Shown one piece after another: positions 32,487 through 42,254 of a DNA stretch of 64,000 nt (position 1 is the stretch's first letter; every line of letters begins with the position of its first letter). The DNA is from Bradyrhizobium sp. WD16 (lineage in GTDB: Bacteria; Pseudomonadota; Alphaproteobacteria; Rhizobiales; Xanthobacteraceae): contig NZ_CP028908.1 in NCBI RefSeq assembly GCF_024181725.1, positions 2,604,001 to 2,668,000 on the forward strand. The letters run 5' to 3'. The notes below the pieces were generated by a model, which ran no database searches, was not told the origin of the DNA, and worked only from the letters and a program-made list of their open reading frames with translations. The position numbers and the translations under genes were made by a program.

Positions 32487-33545
32487 TCAGCCCAACGCTC
32501 CGGCCTCGATCACCCCGGCCGCGATGCCGGCGCGGTCGAGACCGTTGCGGCCGATGACCACGAGGTGCCCGTGGCGCGGCTCGCCGGCATTCCAGGGACG
32601 ATCGAAATGATGGCGGAAGCGGGCGCCGACGCCTTGCAGCTCGAGGCGCAGCGGCCGGCCGGCGACGGCGACAAAGCCCTTGATGCGCAGGATGTCGTGC
32701 TGCTCGACGACGCTCTTGAGCCGCTCGACGAGGCTCTCCGGTCTTGCAATCTCCGGCATGGCCACCACGAAGCTCTCGAAATCGTCGTGCTCGTGGTCCG
32801 GCGCGTCGTCGTGATGCGACGGCCGGGCGGCGAGATCGGCTTCGGCCGCGGCGTTGAGACCGAACAGCGTGGCGAGGTCGATCTTGCTCTCGCGCGCCGC
32901 GACCACCTTGACGGCGCGCGGCAGCCTGGCGGCGATCTCGCGGGCGAGCGCCTCGACCTGTTCCGGCGCGAGCAGGTCGGTCTTGTTCAGGATGACGAGA
33001 TCGGCGGCGAAGAGCTGGTCCTCGTAGACCTCGGCCAGCGGATTGTCGTGGTCGAGGGTCTCGATCTCCGCGCGCTGGGTGGCGACGGCGGCCGGATCGT
33101 CGGCGAAGCGCCCGGCGGCGACGGCGGGGCCGTCGATCACCGCGACGACGCCGTCGACCGTCAGCCGCGACCGCAGCGATGGCCAGCTGAACGCCTTGAG
33201 CAGCGGCTTGGGCAGCGCCAGGCCCGAGGTTTCGATCAGGATGTGCTCGGGCGGCTGCGGCCGCTCCATCAGCGCTTCGATGGCCGGGACGAACTCGTCG
33301 GCCACGGTGCAGCACAGGCAGCCATTGGCGAGTTCGACGATGTCGGTCTCGGCGCAGGCCTGGAGGCCGCAGCTCCTGATGGTCTCGCCGTCGACGCCCC
33401 GGCTGCCGAATTCGTTGACGATCACGGCGAGCCGCCGTCCGGCGGCGCCCTCCATGATATGGCGCAGCAGCGTGGTCTTGCCGGCGCCGAGGAAGCCGGT
33501 GATGATCGTCACCGGCGTTTTCGTGGCGTGGAGTTTGTCGGTCAT
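32487..33545 (-). CDS. cobW: CobW, COG0523 GTPase of cobalamin synthesis
   Basis: A 352-residue G3E-family GTPase. The Walker [14 protein letters not shown] is at residue 17, the metal-binding CxCC motif reads GCLCC near residue 78, and NKTD of the G4 motif is near residue 188. A His/Asp-rich loop (HHDDAPDHEHDD) in the middle is a likely metal-binding stretch. CobW proteins are thought to deliver Co2+ to the chelatase, which agrees with its location directly before cobN. It overlaps the DUF1636 gene by 4 bases. Confidence 0.93.
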   Translation of the reverse strand: MTDKLHATKTPVTIITGFLGAGKTTLLRHIMEGAAGRRLAVIVNEFGSRGVDGETIRSCGLQACAETDIVELANGCLCCTVADEFVPAIEALMERPQPPEHILIETSGLALPKPLLKAFSWPSLRSRLTVDGVVAVIDGPAVAAGRFADDPAAVATQRAEIETLDHDNPLAEVYEDQLFAADLVILNKTDLLAPEQVEALAREIAARLPRAVKVVAARESKIDLATLFGLNAAAEADLAARPSHHDDAPDHEHDDFESFVVAMPEIARPESLVERLKSVVEQHDILRIKGFVAVAGRPLRLELQGVGARFRHHFDRPWNAGEPRHGHLVVIGRNGLDRAGIAAGVIEAGALG

Positions 33546-33940
33546 GAGGCTCCGTCCGGTGGCGGCGTGAGCGGGGGAAAGCGGCCGAGCATGGCGTCCT
33601 GCAGCGAGGCCGGCCGCCGGGAGGGCAGCACCGCACCCGATTTCGAGTCGCGGTAGATGCGCAGGTAGGTCAGCACGTCATTGAGCTTGCTGTCGTCGAG
33701 GTGACCGAGCAGGTAGCTCCATTTGCCGGGCGTGGAGACGGCGGCCGCGCAGCCGCGCTGGCAGGAGACGAGGCAGGTCACTTCCTTCAGCTCGATCCAG
33801 TCGCCGTCGCCGCGCTCGCGCAAGGCGCGGGCGAATTGCTGATGGAGTCGCCGCCCGGCCGGCGCCATGCCGTCGCGCTCGGCTTCCCCGGCGCGGCAGG
33901 TGACGCAGACATGCAGGCTGACGGTCTGGCCTTCGGCCAT
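33542..33940 (-). CDS. DUF1636 Cys-rich protein of the cobalamin operon
   Basis: A 132-residue protein with CVTC near the N-terminus and CLVSCQRGC in the middle, resembling the thioredoxin-like 2Fe-2S ferredoxin pattern. DUF1636 proteins commonly sit next to cobW and cobN, but their biochemical role is not established; an electron carrier (for example for CobG) or a metal-handling protein are possible. It is the first gene after the cobalamin riboswitch. Confidence 0.85.
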   Translation of the reverse strand: MAEGQTVSLHVCVTCRAGEAERDGMAPAGRRLHQQFARALRERGDGDWIELKEVTCLVSCQRGCAAAVSTPGKWSYLLGHLDDSKLNDVLTYLRIYRDSKSGAVLPSRRPASLQDAMLGRFPPLTPPPDGAS

Positions 33941-34077
33941 CGGCGGACTTTCCCAAATGGCCTGGCGTCAAACGCCTGAGGCCGGATCAGTGGGACGCCG
34001 ACTGCCCCTGGGGATCAGGGTGAGGTGTAAGATACACAGCCGCCACCGGGGCGCCCCGCCCGGTACCGCAGTCTTCC

Positions 34078-34245
34078 TTTGATGGCAGGTCTCCTGGCTC
34101 GCGGATCAGTCGCGTTCGTCCGTCTTCCCAGGAGCGAACTCCCAGTGACCATGAGACAAAACGCTTTCCGCTTACAGTTGCGGGGGCAGCCGCCGCCTTG
34201 GAGCCGATTGGCTCCTCACGGTGTTCCCTCTTTAACCATCCTCAC
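34078..34245 (-). ncRNA. cobalamin riboswitch upstream of the cob operon
   Basis: On the minus strand the conserved B12 box AGCCAGGAGACCTGCC is at 34084-34099. Upstream of it are the GCCCCCGCAACTGTAAGCGG core and the GGGAACACCGTGAGG element that opens the aptamer. It lies 138 bases before the DUF1636 start. Ligand binding normally represses the operon at translation or termination level; here it would give feedback control by adenosylcobalamin. The outer limits are approximate. Confidence 0.93.
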
Positions 34246-34681
34246 GGACGGACCATCGGCCGGCACTATGATCTGCGGGGACGGTCGATGTCAATCAGGC
34301 GGCCCCACCGGGCGGATTGACCAGGTGGCGCATGCCATCGAAGCGCGCAGCTTCTCGGCAGGCCTGCAGCCCGTCTCGACGCCATCGGCGCAATCGGGAG
34401 CGTGCGATGCTTTGATGTCGCAGGACGGTCGGGCAGGTCATCGTATGATCTGGATGATGTGCGTGCCGCCGGCCGCGCGCTTGACGATCATCGATTCGCG
34501 ATCGATCCCGCGCCCTTGTGGTGACAACGCTTAGCGCGTTCATCCTTTGTTATCGATGTCAGAACTTGGACGCCTCGAGGCGATACAACCAGTGCTGGCA
34601 ATCTCCCGGAATTTATAGTTCATCAAAGCTTTGTCGCGATTTTGTTCCCGAAGCCGCCAGGTCGGCGCTGCGGGATCGGGG
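34246..34681. other. intergenic region between divergent cob operon and GGDEF-EAL gene
   Basis: About 440 bases that must hold the promoter of the riboswitch-led operon on the minus strand and that of the GGDEF-EAL gene on the plus strand. No clear operator or small gene was recognised. Confidence 0.4.
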
Positions 34682-36688
34682 ATGCCGGGGTATCTGAGCT
34701 CCTATTTATCGAGGCTGTTCGCCGGCGATCTGGCGGCCTTCGGCGGACCGCCGACGGACGAGACGGTCGCCGGCCATATTCGGGCCGAACAGGTCTCGCT
34801 GGTGCTTCGCTATTCGCCCGGCATCATGCTGGCCAACGCCTGCAACGCGGCGGTGCTGGCCATCGCCCTGTGGCCCTCGCCGGACCGATTCCCTGCCCTG
34901 GTCTGGGCTGCTGTCGTCGGTTGCGGCACGCTCATCGTCGGACTGAAGGCCTTTTCGTCGCGACGGATCGCCAAGCCGCAGTTCGTCTCCCGCGGCACCA
35001 TGCACCGGCTGGTGCGCAATGCGTTCATTCTCGGCCTCGCCTGGGCGGTCGTGCCGGCGGCGTTCTTCGCCGACGCCTCGAACGGCGGCCAGATCGTGAT
35101 CACCTGCCTTTGTGCCGGAATGCTGGCGGGCGGCGCGCTCGCTTTTGCCACGATCCCGGTGGCAGCGATTGCGTTCACGACGCCGATCTTTCTGGGGACG
35201 GCGATCTGCATCGGCGGCGCCGGCGATTTCGTCTACCTGCTGGTCGCCATCCTGGTCGTGGTTTATGGATCCGTGCTGCTGCGCGGCATCTTCGCCAACG
35301 CGTTCGAATTCACCCAACGCCTCATCTCCCAGCTCGAAGCCGAGAAGATCGTCCGGCGGGACGCCCTGACGCATCTGCCGAACCGCTTCGCCTTCAACGA
35401 AAGCCTTGAAGGCGCGTTGCGCCGGCAGGCGCGCTCGGGCGAGGAGTTCGCCATCCTCCTGCTCGATCTCGATCGCTTCAAGGAGGTGAACGACAGGTTC
35501 GGTCACCCGGCGGGAGACGAATATCTCGTCCAGGTCGCGGCGCGGCTGCAGCGATGCACCCGGGAGAACGAACACGTCGCCCGCATCGGCGGCGACGAAT
35601 TCGCGCTGATCATGGCCAATCTGACGGCGGCGGAGGAAGCCTTCGAAATCGCCGAGCGTTTCGTCGCGACCTTCGCCGATCCGTTCCTCATCGATGGCTG
35701 TGAGATCATCGGCGCCACCAGCATCGGAATCGTGCTGGCGCCGCGCGACGGCAATACGTCCCACGACCTGTTCAAACGAGCCGACGTCGCGCTCTATCGC
35801 GCCAAGAAGGCGGGCCCTGGAACCGTCTGCTTCTTCGAGGCCGCCGACGACAGGTCGGCGCGGGATCGCAGGGCACTGCAACGCGATCTCGAAGGGGCGA
35901 TCGAAAGAAACGAGCTGTTTCTCGTCTATCAGCCGTTTCTCGACCTCCGCGAAGACCGCGTCACCGGCTTCGAGGCGCTGCTGCGCTGGCGGCATCCCGA
36001 ACGCGGGCTGGTGCCGCCAAGCGAGTTCATCCCGATCGCCGAGGAGACCGGACTGATCCATCCGATCGGCGAGTGGGTCGTCCGGCGCGCCTGCGCCGCG
36101 CTCTCGACCTGGCCGGCCGACATCCGGGTCGCGGTGAATTTCTCCGCAGTCCAGTTCCACAATCCCGGCATTCTGCAGTCGATCGTGCATGCCCTCGCCG
36201 ACGCCGGCGTGCGCCCTGACCGGCTTGAAGTCGAAATCACCGAATCGATGCTGATCTCGAAATACGGATCGGCCTCGTCGATCCTGAACGCGCTTCTGCA
36301 GTTGGGCGTCACGGTGGCCCTCGACGACTTCGGCACGGGATTTTCGTCGCTGACCTATCTGCGAAGATTGCCCTTCAGCCGCATCAAGATCGACCAGTCC
36401 TTCATCCGCGACATGCTGGTTCAGCCGGACTGCGCGGCGATCGTCAAGTCCGTGATCGGATTGGCGCGGGACCTGCGGATCAGCGTGGTGGCTGAAGGCG
36501 TCGAAACCGCCGAGCAGCTCGAGTCGCTGCGCCAGGCCAACTGCGACGAGGTCCAGGGCTACCTGATCGGTCGGCCGGTCGCGGCCGACCGGATCCTTGG
36601 GCTGCTCGCCGGGCAGAACCGGTCGTCGGCACCCGCAAGCCTTGAACCCCTCCCAAGATGCGGGGTAGATGTTGTGCTGGTAGCTTAA
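34682..36688 (+). CDS. membrane-anchored GGDEF-EAL cyclic-di-GMP protein
   Basis: A 668-residue protein. Residues 1-215 contain about six membrane helices of a 7TM-like sensory domain with no recognised ligand. A GGDEF domain follows with the intact motif RIGGDEF near residue 305, and an EAL domain with GFEALLRW near residue 430, DDFGTGFSSL and IKIDQSFI. Both catalytic motifs look functional, so cyclase, phosphodiesterase or both are possible. The start at 34682 was preferred over an earlier in-frame start at 34631 because the upstream residues are not hydrophobic or conserved. The gene ends 53 bases before the efflux adaptor gene. Confidence 0.9.
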   Translation: MPGYLSSYLSRLFAGDLAAFGGPPTDETVAGHIRAEQVSLVLRYSPGIMLANACNAAVLAIALWPSPDRFPALVWAAVVGCGTLIVGLKAFSSRRIAKPQFVSRGTMHRLVRNAFILGLAWAVVPAAFFADASNGGQIVITCLCAGMLAGGALAFATIPVAAIAFTTPIFLGTAICIGGAGDFVYLLVAILVVVYGSVLLRGIFANAFEFTQRLISQLEAEKIVRRDALTHLPNRFAFNESLEGALRRQARSGEEFAILLLDLDRFKEVNDRFGHPAGDEYLVQVAARLQRCTRENEHVARIGGDEFALIMANLTAAEEAFEIAERFVATFADPFLIDGCEIIGATSIGIVLAPRDGNTSHDLFKRADVALYRAKKAGPGTVCFFEAADDRSARDRRALQRDLEGAIERNELFLVYQPFLDLREDRVTGFEALLRWRHPERGLVPPSEFIPIAEETGLIHPIGEWVVRRACAALSTWPADIRVAVNFSAVQFHNPGILQSIVHALADAGVRPDRLEVEITESMLISKYGSASSILNALLQLGVTVALDDFGTGFSSLTYLRRLPFSRIKIDQSFIRDMLVQPDCAAIVKSVIGLARDLRISVVAEGVETAEQLESLRQANCDEVQGYLIGRPVAADRILGLLAGQNRSSAPASLEPLPRCGVDVVLVA

Positions 36689-36741
36689 ATCCAGCCAGGT
36701 GCTGCGTGTCCGAGCAAGAAGCCGGCATTGTTTGGCGCGCG

Positions 36742-37788
36742 ATGCGGCCCTTGGCGGTCGGCCTCCTGCTTTTGGCCCTGATCGCGATCGCGTCGCCCGG
36801 CCCGGCTCGGGCGGCCGGGGCTGCCGAAGATGGCCCGCAGCCCGAAAGTGGCGGCAGCCGCACCGCAACATCGCGCGCCCAGGGCGTCGAGCTGGGTGTC
36901 GTTCGACTGTCCCCCGAGCAGCAAAGGCAGGTTGGACTGGAGACCGCGGTCCTGAAGGCTGCGCCGCATCCGGAGCAGCTTCGCGCCTACGGCACGGTGC
37001 TGGACATCGCTCGAATCACCGAGCTGACCAACAGCTATGCCAGCGCGCAGGCCCAGCTCCAGACGGCTCAGGCCAAGCTCGAAGTCGCGAAGAGCGCGTT
37101 CGAGCGCGCCAGGAATCTGGTTCAATCCGCGGCGCTTCCGAAGAAGGAGGCTGAAATCGCCGAAGGCGCGTTTCGAACCGACCAGGCCGCGCTCGCCGCC
37201 GCGGAGTCGCAGGTCAAGACCCTCGGCGCCACCGCGCAGCAGGAATGGGGGCCGGTCATCGGCAAAGCCATCGTCGAGCGATCGCCGGTGGTGGTGCGGC
37301 TGATCGAGCGCGAGCAGTTTCTGGTTCAGGTGACGCTGTCGCCGGGAGCGAGCCTGGCGGGAGCCCCGCGGACGGCTCTTTCGCAGGCGCCGTCGCGGAA
37401 TACCAACATCGATCTGCAATACATCTCGCCGGCGACCCGCACCGATCCACGGATCCAGGGCTTGAGCTATTTCTTCGCCGCGCCCGGCGACAGCGGTCTG
37501 TTGCCCGGAATGAACACCACGGTCTATGTGCCGTCCGGCAGGACCTATGAAGGCGTGTTCGTGGAAGACACCGCCATCGTGCGCTGGCAGGGCCAATCCT
37601 GGGTGTACCTGCGGCTCGATCCGAAAACCTTCAAGCGACATCCGATCAGCACCGACCAGCCCGTATCCGACGACGATTACGTCGTGCGCGACATCCCGCC
37701 GGGATCGGAAATCGTCTTGCGAGGCGCGCAGGTGCTGTTGTCCGAGGAAGCGAAGAGCGAGCTCCGGGGCAACGCCGATAATGATTAA
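36742..37788 (+). CDS. RND efflux periplasmic adaptor
   Basis: A 348-residue periplasmic protein with a signal peptide (residues 1-25). A coiled-coil hairpin at about residues 95-180, rich in Ala, Gln and Glu, is followed by a beta-barrel and membrane-proximal domain (YVPSGRTYEGVFVEDTAIVR region). The usual first lipoyl half before the hairpin is short or missing, so this is a reduced adaptor. The last 8 bases overlap the RND permease gene, indicating translational coupling. An in-frame GTG at 36706 could add 12 residues. It should connect the RND pump to an outer-membrane channel, which is not encoded here. Confidence 0.8.
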   Translation: MRPLAVGLLLLALIAIASPGPARAAGAAEDGPQPESGGSRTATSRAQGVELGVVRLSPEQQRQVGLETAVLKAAPHPEQLRAYGTVLDIARITELTNSYASAQAQLQTAQAKLEVAKSAFERARNLVQSAALPKKEAEIAEGAFRTDQAALAAAESQVKTLGATAQQEWGPVIGKAIVERSPVVVRLIEREQFLVQVTLSPGASLAGAPRTALSQAPSRNTNIDLQYISPATRTDPRIQGLSYFFAAPGDSGLLPGMNTTVYVPSGRTYEGVFVEDTAIVRWQGQSWVYLRLDPKTFKRHPISTDQPVSDDDYVVRDIPPGSEIVLRGAQVLLSEEAKSELRGNADND

Positions 37789-40700
37789 TGCCGCTTCCCC
37801 GGATCCGTCAGGGCCGCAGGCCGCGATCGTTTGGTTTGCGATTCGATTTCGCGGAGTCGTGCTCGCGGTTGCGTGTGCGGTCTTCGGCTACGGGCTGTTC
37901 GCCCTTGGCCACGCCAGATACGACGTGTTCCCCGAGTTCGCGCCGCCGCAGGTGGCGATCCAGACCGAGGCGCCCGGATTAAGTCCGGAACAGGTCGAGA
38001 TCCTCGTCACGCAGCCGATCGAAACATCGATCAACGGACTGGCCGGGGTCGAGGCCATGCGGTCGGGCTCGATCCAGGGCCTGTCGGTCATCACCGTCGT
38101 CTTCCATCCGGGGACGGACGTCTATCGCGCCCGGCAGCTGGTCACCGAGCGGCTCGCCGCCGTCGCCGGCCAGCTGCCGCAGGGCATCCGGCCGCCGACG
38201 ATGACCCCGCTGACGTCCTCGGCGAGCACCGTGCTGGTGATCGGGCTCACATCCGATCAGCGCTTGTTGATGGACCTGCGCACGATCGCGGATTGGACGG
38301 TCGGTCGCCGGCTGCTGGCGGTGCCGGGCGTCGCCCAGGTTTCGACCTTCGGCAGGGATGTCAGATCCCTGCAGGTGCAGGTCCGCCCCGATGATCTGGT
38401 CCGCTTCAACGTCGGCATGAACGAGGTGCTGGCCGCGGCCCGCAAGGCCAGCGGCGTGCGTGGCGCCGGCTTCGTCGATACGGCCAACCAGCGGATTACG
38501 CTGCAGACCCAAGGGCAGTCCTTGACGCCTGAGCAGGTCGCTCGCACCGTCCTGCTGCATCAGGGCGGCGCCAGCATCGTGCTCGGCGACGTCGCGACCG
38601 TCGTCATGGCGCCCGAGCCGCCGATCGGTGCCGCCCTCATCAACGGGGCGCCCGGCATCCTGCTCATGATCGGCCAGCAATACGGCGCCAACACCCGCGA
38701 AGTCACGGCGCGGCTTCAAGCGGCGCTGGAGGAGCTGCGGCCGGCTCTCGACACCGAGAAGGTCAGGCTGCATGCCGACCTGTTCCGCCCGGCCGACTTC
38801 ATCGACACGGCGACCCAGAACGTCATGGACGCCTTGATGCTCGGCGGGGCCCTGGTCATCGTCGTCCTTTTCCTGTTCCTGTTCGACTGGCGCACGTCGG
38901 TCATCAGCTGTACCGCGATTCCGCTGTCCCTGCTCGCGGCCGTGCTCGTGCTGCAGTGGATGGGCGAGACCCTGAATACGATGACGCTCGGCGGTCTCGC
39001 GATCGCGATCGGCGAGGTCGTCGATGACGCCGTGATCGGCGTCGAGAACGTCGTGCGGCGCTTGCGCGAGAACCGGCTGCTGGGCGAGGTGAAGTCCAAG
39101 GCGCGCGTCGTGCTCGATGCGATCATCGAAGTGCGCAGTTCCGTCGCATATGCGACGTTCGCGGTCCTGCTGGTCTTCCTTCCCATCCTGACGCTGCCGG
39201 GGGTTGCCGGCCGCCTCTTCGGGCCATTGGGAGCCGCCTATATCGTCGCCGTGCTGGCTTCGCTGATTGTGGCCCTGACGGTGACGCCGTCGCTGTCGAT
39301 GATCCTCCTCGCCGGCAAGCGGCGACGACGCGACATCGATCCGCCCGTGGCGCGCTGGAGCCGCGAAAACTACGAGGTCCTGCTCGGCCGTATCGGCGGT
39401 TTCCCGAAGCTTCTCGTCGGAGCGGCGGTCGCGCTGACCGTCGCGGGCGCGGCGATGTTGCCGCTGTTCGGCGGGACATTCCTGCCCGATCTGCGGGAAG
39501 GGCACATGATCCTGCACGTGGCGGCCTCGCCCGGCACCTCGCTGGATGAATCGCTGCGCATCGGAAAACTGATCACCGAGGCGATCCTTCGGGTGCCGGG
39601 CGTGCGAAGTGTTGCCCAGCATGCCGGCCGTGCCGAAGCCGGCGTCGATACGGTGGGGCCGCACTCCAGCGAGTTCGAGGTCCATTTGCAGCCGGGGCTC
39701 TCCGGGCGCGCCCAGGCCGAGGCCGAATCCCGCATGCGGGCGGTGCTGGCCGACTTTCCCGGCGTGACCTCCTCGCTCAAGACCTACTTGACCGAGCGGA
39801 TGGAGGAGACGGTCTCGGGAGTCAGCGCCGCGGTCGCGGTGAACGTCTATGGCGCCGATCTCGATGCCCTCGAGGGCGCGGCGCGGGACATCGCGCGCGA
39901 GCTCGGCGAAGTTCCAGGCGCGGTCGATGTCCAGCAACAGTCTCCCCCCGGGATGCCGCAGATCAACGTGACGCTCCATCCGGCCGATTTGCAGCGATGG
40001 GGTCTCGACGCGGTGGAGGTGCTCGACCTGGTCCGCACCGCCTATCAGGGCGATGTGGTCGGACAGGCCTACGAGGGGAACGCCATCTTCAATATCACTG
40101 TGATCCTCGATGAGCGGGCGCGGGCCCGTCTGAACCAGATCGGGGATCTGCCGCTCCGCGCCCCGGGTGGCGCCTATGTCCTGCTCAGGCAGGTCGCCGA
40201 CATCTACGATACGTCCGGCCGCTATCAGGTCCTCCATCGGAACGCGCAACGCGTTCAGACGGTGACGGCGAATGTGAGTGGCCGTGACGTGCGATCCTTC
40301 GTGGCGGACGCCAGGAGGAAGATCGCCAAGGAGGTCACCCTGCCGGCCGGCGCGCATGTCGAATTCGCCGGAGCGGCCGAGGCGCAGGCCCAATCCATGC
40401 GCGATCTGCTGGTCAACTCGCTGCTGGCCGGCGCCGGGATCGTCCTTCTGCTGTCCATCGTCACCGGGCACTGGCGCAACCTCGCGCTGGTCCTGATCAA
40501 CCTGCCGTTCGCTTTCGTCGGCGGCGTCTTCGCGGTGGGCTTGACCGGGGGGCTGCTGTCGCTCGGATCGATGGTGGGCTTCGTCACCCTGTTCGGGATC
40601 ACGCTGCGCAACTCCATTCTCATGATCTCGCATTACGAGCACCTCGTCCGGGTCGATGGCCGGCCCTGGACGGCGGAGACCGCGGTCGGCGGGGCCGCCG

Positions 40701-40945
40701 ATCGCCTCGTTCCGATCCTGATGACCTCTCTGGTGACGGGCCTCGGCCTGCTTCCGCTCGCGATCGGCGCAGGCGAGCCCGGGCGCGAGATCGAAGGCCC
40801 GATGGCGATCGTCATCCTCGGCGGCCTGGTCAGCTCGATGGCGCTCAACCTTCTCGTCCTGCCCAGCCTGGCGCTGCGCTACGGGCGTTTCGATATCGGG
40901 CAGGCCTGCCGCCCGGACGCGTCGCCCACCTCTCGCCCTTGCTGA
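37781..40945 (+). CDS. HME-family RND efflux permease (CusA/CzcA-like)
   Basis: A 1054-residue inner-membrane proton-driven exporter with the RND duplication: helix 1, a large periplasmic loop, helices 2-6, then the same again. The N-terminal region DVFPEFAPPQVAIQTEAPGL and helix 4 segment AIAIGEVVDDAVIGVEN place it with heavy-metal efflux pumps; helix 4 differs from CzcA (DFGIIVDGA) and from CusA (AIGAMVDAA), with two consecutive Asp residues, so the metal cannot be named. It overlaps the adaptor gene by 8 bases. There is no outer-membrane factor gene nearby. Confidence 0.9.
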   Translation: MINAASPDPSGPQAAIVWFAIRFRGVVLAVACAVFGYGLFALGHARYDVFPEFAPPQVAIQTEAPGLSPEQVEILVTQPIETSINGLAGVEAMRSGSIQGLSVITVVFHPGTDVYRARQLVTERLAAVAGQLPQGIRPPTMTPLTSSASTVLVIGLTSDQRLLMDLRTIADWTVGRRLLAVPGVAQVSTFGRDVRSLQVQVRPDDLVRFNVGMNEVLAAARKASGVRGAGFVDTANQRITLQTQGQSLTPEQVARTVLLHQGGASIVLGDVATVVMAPEPPIGAALINGAPGILLMIGQQYGANTREVTARLQAALEELRPALDTEKVRLHADLFRPADFIDTATQNVMDALMLGGALVIVVLFLFLFDWRTSVISCTAIPLSLLAAVLVLQWMGETLNTMTLGGLAIAIGEVVDDAVIGVENVVRRLRENRLLGEVKSKARVVLDAIIEVRSSVAYATFAVLLVFLPILTLPGVAGRLFGPLGAAYIVAVLASLIVALTVTPSLSMILLAGKRRRRDIDPPVARWSRENYEVLLGRIGGFPKLLVGAAVALTVAGAAMLPLFGGTFLPDLREGHMILHVAASPGTSLDESLRIGKLITEAILRVPGVRSVAQHAGRAEAGVDTVGPHSSEFEVHLQPGLSGRAQAEAESRMRAVLADFPGVTSSLKTYLTERMEETVSGVSAAVAVNVYGADLDALEGAARDIARELGEVPGAVDVQQQSPPGMPQINVTLHPADLQRWGLDAVEVLDLVRTAYQGDVVGQAYEGNAIFNITVILDERARARLNQIGDLPLRAPGGAYVLLRQVADIYDTSGRYQVLHRNAQRVQTVTANVSGRDVRSFVADARRKIAKEVTLPAGAHVEFAGAAEAQAQSMRDLLVNSLLAGAGIVLLLSIVTGHWRNLALVLINLPFAFVGGVFAVGLTGGLLSLGSMVGFVTLFGITLRNSILMISHYEHLVRVDGRPWTAETAVGGAADRLVPILMTSLVTGLGLLPLAIGAGEPGREIEGPMAIVILGGLVSSMALNLLVLPSLALRYGRFDIGQACRPDASPTSRPC

Positions 40946-41006
40946 AGGTCCGAAACTCGCGGCCGGCATTCACCTGCCGAACGCGCTTTGGCCCCGACCT
41001 GCAAGC

Positions 41007-41225
41007 GCCCCGACCTGCAAGCGCCCCGGCGAGCATGCGATAGCCCTCGGGCGTGAGATGCTGTCGGTCCGGCTGGTGCGGCAGGCCGCGCAACATGTTG
41101 TTGGCCAGCATGACGATCTCGGCCGTATTGGTCTTGCCTTTGCGGCCATCGTCGCCGCCGGGCTGCAGGATGACGACGCTGGTGCCTTTCGGAACGGCGC
41201 CGTCGAACCGCGCTGGCCCGGTTGT
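41007..41225 (-). pseudogene. C-terminal remnant of an SGNH/GDSL hydrolase
   Basis: The minus-strand frame reads about 73 residues that resemble the end of an SGNH lipase/esterase: a hydrophobic strand VVILQPGGDD, NNMLRGLP, and DRQHLTPEGYRMLAGAL, which retains the Asp-x-x-His catalytic pair and the following helix. The N-terminal two thirds, including the GDS serine block, are absent; the segment directly follows the HAD gene stop codon in the same frame. No start codon or ribosome site is apparent, so it is taken as a decayed gene. Confidence 0.55.
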
Positions 41226-41228
41226 CTG

Positions 41229-41939
41229 TCAGTGGCCGAGGGCGGTCGGCAGACAATCCATGTCGAACTCGGCGAATTCGGTCAGATCGTCGACCACCTG
41301 GAGGGCTTCGCTGAAGTCGTCGTTGCGAAAATAGAGGCTTCTCGTGATCAGCACCGGCACTCCGGCATCGGCCGCCGCCAGCAGGCCATTGCGGGAATCC
41401 TCGATCGCCAGGCAGGCGTGGGGGGCGAGGCCGAGGAGTTCGAGGGCTTTCAGATAGGCATCCGGCGCCGGCTTCTTGTTCGGCACGTCGTCGCCGGAAA
41501 TCACGACAGGAAAGTCCTTCTTCCAGGAACGGCCCAGATTCACCCGCAACAGGGCATCGATGTTGTCGCGCGAGGTGGTTGTGACGATCGCAAGCCGCCG
41601 CCCGTCGATCGCGGCCTGCCGAATCGCCTCGGAGATGCCCCGCCGCAGCCTGCAGGCGCCTGCGTTGATGAGATTCGCGTAGCACTGCGTCTTGAACCGA
41701 TGCAGCTCCTCGATCTCGCCATCCGAGAGCTGCCGGCTGCCGTCCGGGAGCGCGCGCAGAAAATGCCGAATGCGCTCCTTTCCGCCGGTGACCCGCAGCA
41801 GCCGACCGTAGACATCGATATCCCAGACCCACGGCAGGTCGAAATAGGCGAAGCTTTCATTGAAGGCGCGCCGATGAAACTCCTCGGTCTCCGCCATGGT
41901 GCCGTCGACATCGAACAGCAATGCATCAAATCGCTTCAA
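41229..41939 (-). CDS. HAD-superfamily phosphatase, CbbY-like
   Basis: A 236-residue subfamily IA HAD hydrolase. Motif I is LLFDVDGTMAETE with the nucleophilic Asp near residue 9; the cap domain contains RVTGGKERI as in CbbY; motif II is IVTTTS, the motif III Lys lies in NKKPAPDAY, and motif IV is CLAIEDSRNGL. CbbY proteins remove phosphate from inhibitory sugar bisphosphates such as xylulose-1,5-bisphosphate in Calvin-cycle organisms; the substrate here is inferred only. No ATG is placed suitably, so the TTG at 41939, preceded by GAGGCGGAC, is taken as start. Confidence 0.82.
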   Translation of the reverse strand: MKRFDALLFDVDGTMAETEEFHRRAFNESFAYFDLPWVWDIDVYGRLLRVTGGKERIRHFLRALPDGSRQLSDGEIEELHRFKTQCYANLINAGACRLRRGISEAIRQAAIDGRRLAIVTTTSRDNIDALLRVNLGRSWKKDFPVVISGDDVPNKKPAPDAYLKALELLGLAPHACLAIEDSRNGLLAAADAGVPVLITRSLYFRNDDFSEALQVVDDLTEFAEFDMDCLPTALGH

Positions 41940-42254
41940 GTCCGCCTCGTCTGTAGCAGCTGACGTGTCGTCTCGCGTTTCATGGCGATCGATGATGACG
42001 GCGGACGGTGCTTGTCGGCCGCCTGCGAGCCGACATTGGCCTGCACGGCGCAGTAACGGAAATTTCAAAAAGTGATGGGAAACGAAGCTTCTCCTTATGG
42101 AGCGAGTTCTTCGGACGCGCCGGTACGGTTCCGCAGGACGGCGTGGCAAAGTCGGCGCGGCCGCGCGACGGTGGAACAATCCCGTTTCATCGGGAGTCAT
42201 GCCGAATTGGCGACATGCGCGTATCGCCTGGTCAACGTCGTTGGAATGATCTCT
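41940..42254. other. intergenic region, no gene recognised
   Basis: About 315 bases between the HAD gene and the 3' end of the RES toxin gene. Short open frames only; no terminator, repeat or RNA gene was recognised. Confidence 0.4.
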
